Below are positions 58,430-59,467 of a DNA stretch of 59,467 bases, piece after piece. Both the position numbers and the translations under genes were made by a program. The notes under the pieces are model-generated. The model saw nothing but the letters and a program-made list of their open reading frames with translations, made no database searches and was not told where the DNA came from. The stretch spans positions 1 through 59,467 of the forward strand of contig JAUSII010000092.1 in NCBI GenBank assembly GCA_030648035.1. The letters run 5' to 3'. Position 1 is the first letter of the stretch. Each line of letters starts with the position of its first letter. The stretch comes from Deltaproteobacteria bacterium. GTDB lineage: Bacteria > UBA10199 > SPLOWO2-01-44-7.

Positions 58430-59467
58430 ATGAAAAAAACGATTCAAATAGGTTCCCGTCTCATCGGCCCCGGTCATCCGGTCTATATGGTCGCCGAAAT
58501 GTCGGCCAATCATAACCAGGATTTTGACCAGGCAGTGGCCATTCTCAAGGAGGCCAAAGAATCGGGAGCCGATGCGGTCAAATTGCAGACCTACACCCCC
58601 GATACGATGACGATCGACTGCGATAATGCACACTTCCGTCTGGGCCCAAAAAATACCTGGGCGGGGGAGACACTCTATCAACTCTACTCCAGGGCCTATA
58701 CCCCGTGGGAATGGCAGCCGAAGCTCAAAAAAATTGCGGACGAGATCGGCCTCGACTTTTTTTCGACCCCCTTTGATTTTTCAGCCACTGATTTTTTGGA
58801 AACGATGGATGTCCCGGTTTATAAAATCGCTTCTTTTGAAATGGTCGATATTTCTTTGATCGAATACATTGCGAAAAAGGGAAAGCCGATCATTCTCTCC
58901 ACCGGTCTTGGAAAATGGGAGGAGATAGAGGAGGCTGTGACGGCCATTCGCAATGCCGGCAACGACCAGATTGTTCTGCTCAAGTGTACAAGTGCCTATC
59001 CCGCATCTCCTGAAAATATGCATCTTAAAGCGATGCCCCTTTTGTCTGACAAACTGAATGTTCTTTGTGGCCTATCGGATCACACGTTGGGGATGAATGC
59101 CGCTCTGGCGAGTGTCACCCTGGGGGCCAGTGTGATTGAAAAACATTTTACACTCTCCAGAAAAAACGGCGGGCTTGACGCCAAATTTTCCCTCGAACCT
59201 GCAGAATTTTTGGAACTGGTTCGAAATGTGCGGTTGACCGAAGCGGCATTGGGAACAGCTGTTTTTGAACCGAGTGCGGAAGAGGAATCAAATCTTGTTT
59301 TCAGAAGATCTCTCTTTGTGGTTCAGGATGTGAAGCCCGGAGAATATATTACAATGGAAAATGTCCGCTCCATCCGTCCTGGAAACGGTTTGCACCCCAG
59401 ATATTTGAAACAGATTTTTGGAAAAGCTTTTACAAAGGGGGTCCCCCGCGGAACACCTCTTCGTTTG
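58430..59467 (+). CDS. pseI: Pseudaminic acid synthase, 3'-truncated by window end
   Basis: Not in the ORF track because it has no stop before the edge; 346 codons are visible from ATG 58430, near the full family length. VYMVAEMSANHNQDF, AVKLQTYTPDTMTID, FFSTPFDF, YKIASFEMVDI, LSTGLG, LKCTSAYPASPENM, GLSDHTLG and EKHFTLSRKNGGLDAKFSLEP are PseI signatures. A C-terminal SAF domain runs to the edge (FRRSLFVVQDVKPGEYIT). It condenses PEP with 6-deoxy-AltdiNAc to make pseudaminic acid. Classical, unlike the divergent homologue at 51009. Confidence 0.93.
   Translation, partial: MKKTIQIGSRLIGPGHPVYMVAEMSANHNQDFDQAVAILKEAKESGADAVKLQTYTPDTMTIDCDNAHFRLGPKNTWAGETLYQLYSRAYTPWEWQPKLKKIADEIGLDFFSTPFDFSATDFLETMDVPVYKIASFEMVDISLIEYIAKKGKPIILSTGLGKWEEIEEAVTAIRNAGNDQIVLLKCTSAYPASPENMHLKAMPLLSDKLNVLCGLSDHTLGMNAALASVTLGASVIEKHFTLSRKNGGLDAKFSLEPAEFLELVRNVRLTEAALGTAVFEPSAEEESNLVFRRSLFVVQDVKPGEYITMENVRSIRPGNGLHPRYLKQIFGKAFTKGVPRGTPLRL

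Overview
The window is one 59-kb stretch of a very large glycan-biosynthesis locus. I count 61 coding regions, all on the + strand. The first is truncated at its 5' end and the last at its 3' end. Spacing is extreme: 26 junctions are 4-base ATGA/TGA-type overlaps, and only two gaps exceed 25 bp (28433-28589 and 40735-40797). Both of those gaps hold folded inverted-repeat elements. I saw no tRNA, rRNA, CRISPR array, transposase or clear intrinsic terminator. The organism looks like a Gram-negative bacterium of roughly 50% GC. It carries several nonulosonic/ulosonic acid pathways, a KdsB-like and a GmhA-like enzyme, and a GTCATTGCGAG...CTCGCAATGAC repeat of a kind I recall from deltaproteobacterial and candidate-phylum genomes. 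No marker gene allows a firm placement.

Layout. (A) 1-12.2 kb: GatZ-like aldolase fragment, glycosyltransferase, cupin, a nucleotidyltransferase/kinase fusion, two Gfo/Idh oxidoreductases, an SDR, a dehydroquinate-synthase-like cyclase, a third Gfo/Idh, a GmhA-like SIS isomerase, a CMP-sugar cytidylyltransferase, an HpaI-type pyruvate aldolase, a fourth Gfo/Idh and a kynurenine-formamidase-like hydrolase. (B) 12.2-28.4 kb: a sulfotransferase-like protein, then a legionaminic-acid-type set (LegF, FkbM methyltransferase, PtmA-like SDR, LegG, FemAB/GNAT-like acyltransferase, methyltransferase, PLP enzyme, LegI, Gfo/Idh, PtmE with CBS domains, LegC), two large unassigned probable transferases and another Gfo/Idh. 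(C) 28.6-36.0 kb: a visibly AT-richer acyl-ACP module (FkbH-like protein, acyl carrier protein, MaoC-SDR fusion, two hexapeptide acyltransferases), plus a glycosyltransferase and methyltransferases. (D) 36.0-40.7 kb: two FkbM methyltransferases, a second HpaI aldolase, two SDRs and a KdsB-like cytidylyltransferase. (E) 40.8-48.8 kb: D-2-hydroxyacid dehydrogenase, RmlC-like cupin, RmlA, RmlB, glycosyltransferase, epimerase, ABC exporter and a second TIGR00180-type glycosyltransferase. (F) 48.8-59.5 kb: PseC-like aminotransferase, Gfo/Idh, a divergent NeuB homologue, SpsF/PseF-like cytidylyltransferase, B12-binding-type radical SAM protein, class III aminotransferase, TIM-barrel isomerase, tandem formyltransferase, PIG-L deacetylase and PseI.

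Together the genes encode three NeuB-type synthases, four CMP-sugar cytidylyltransferases, two pyruvate aldolases and three other sugar nucleotidyltransferases. That implies several different activated ulosonic acids, each with its own tailoring by methyl, formyl, ACP-borne acyl and possibly sulfate groups. There are few glycosyltransferases and one ABC exporter, and no Wzx/Wzy pair. This fits decoration of a surface or flagellar glycoprotein, or a short oligosaccharide, better than a classical O-antigen locus, but that is inference. The most promising unusual systems are the dedicated acyl-ACP module, the two HpaI-aldolase/cytidylyltransferase pairs, the cyclitol-like module A, and the divergent NeuB plus radical SAM module F.
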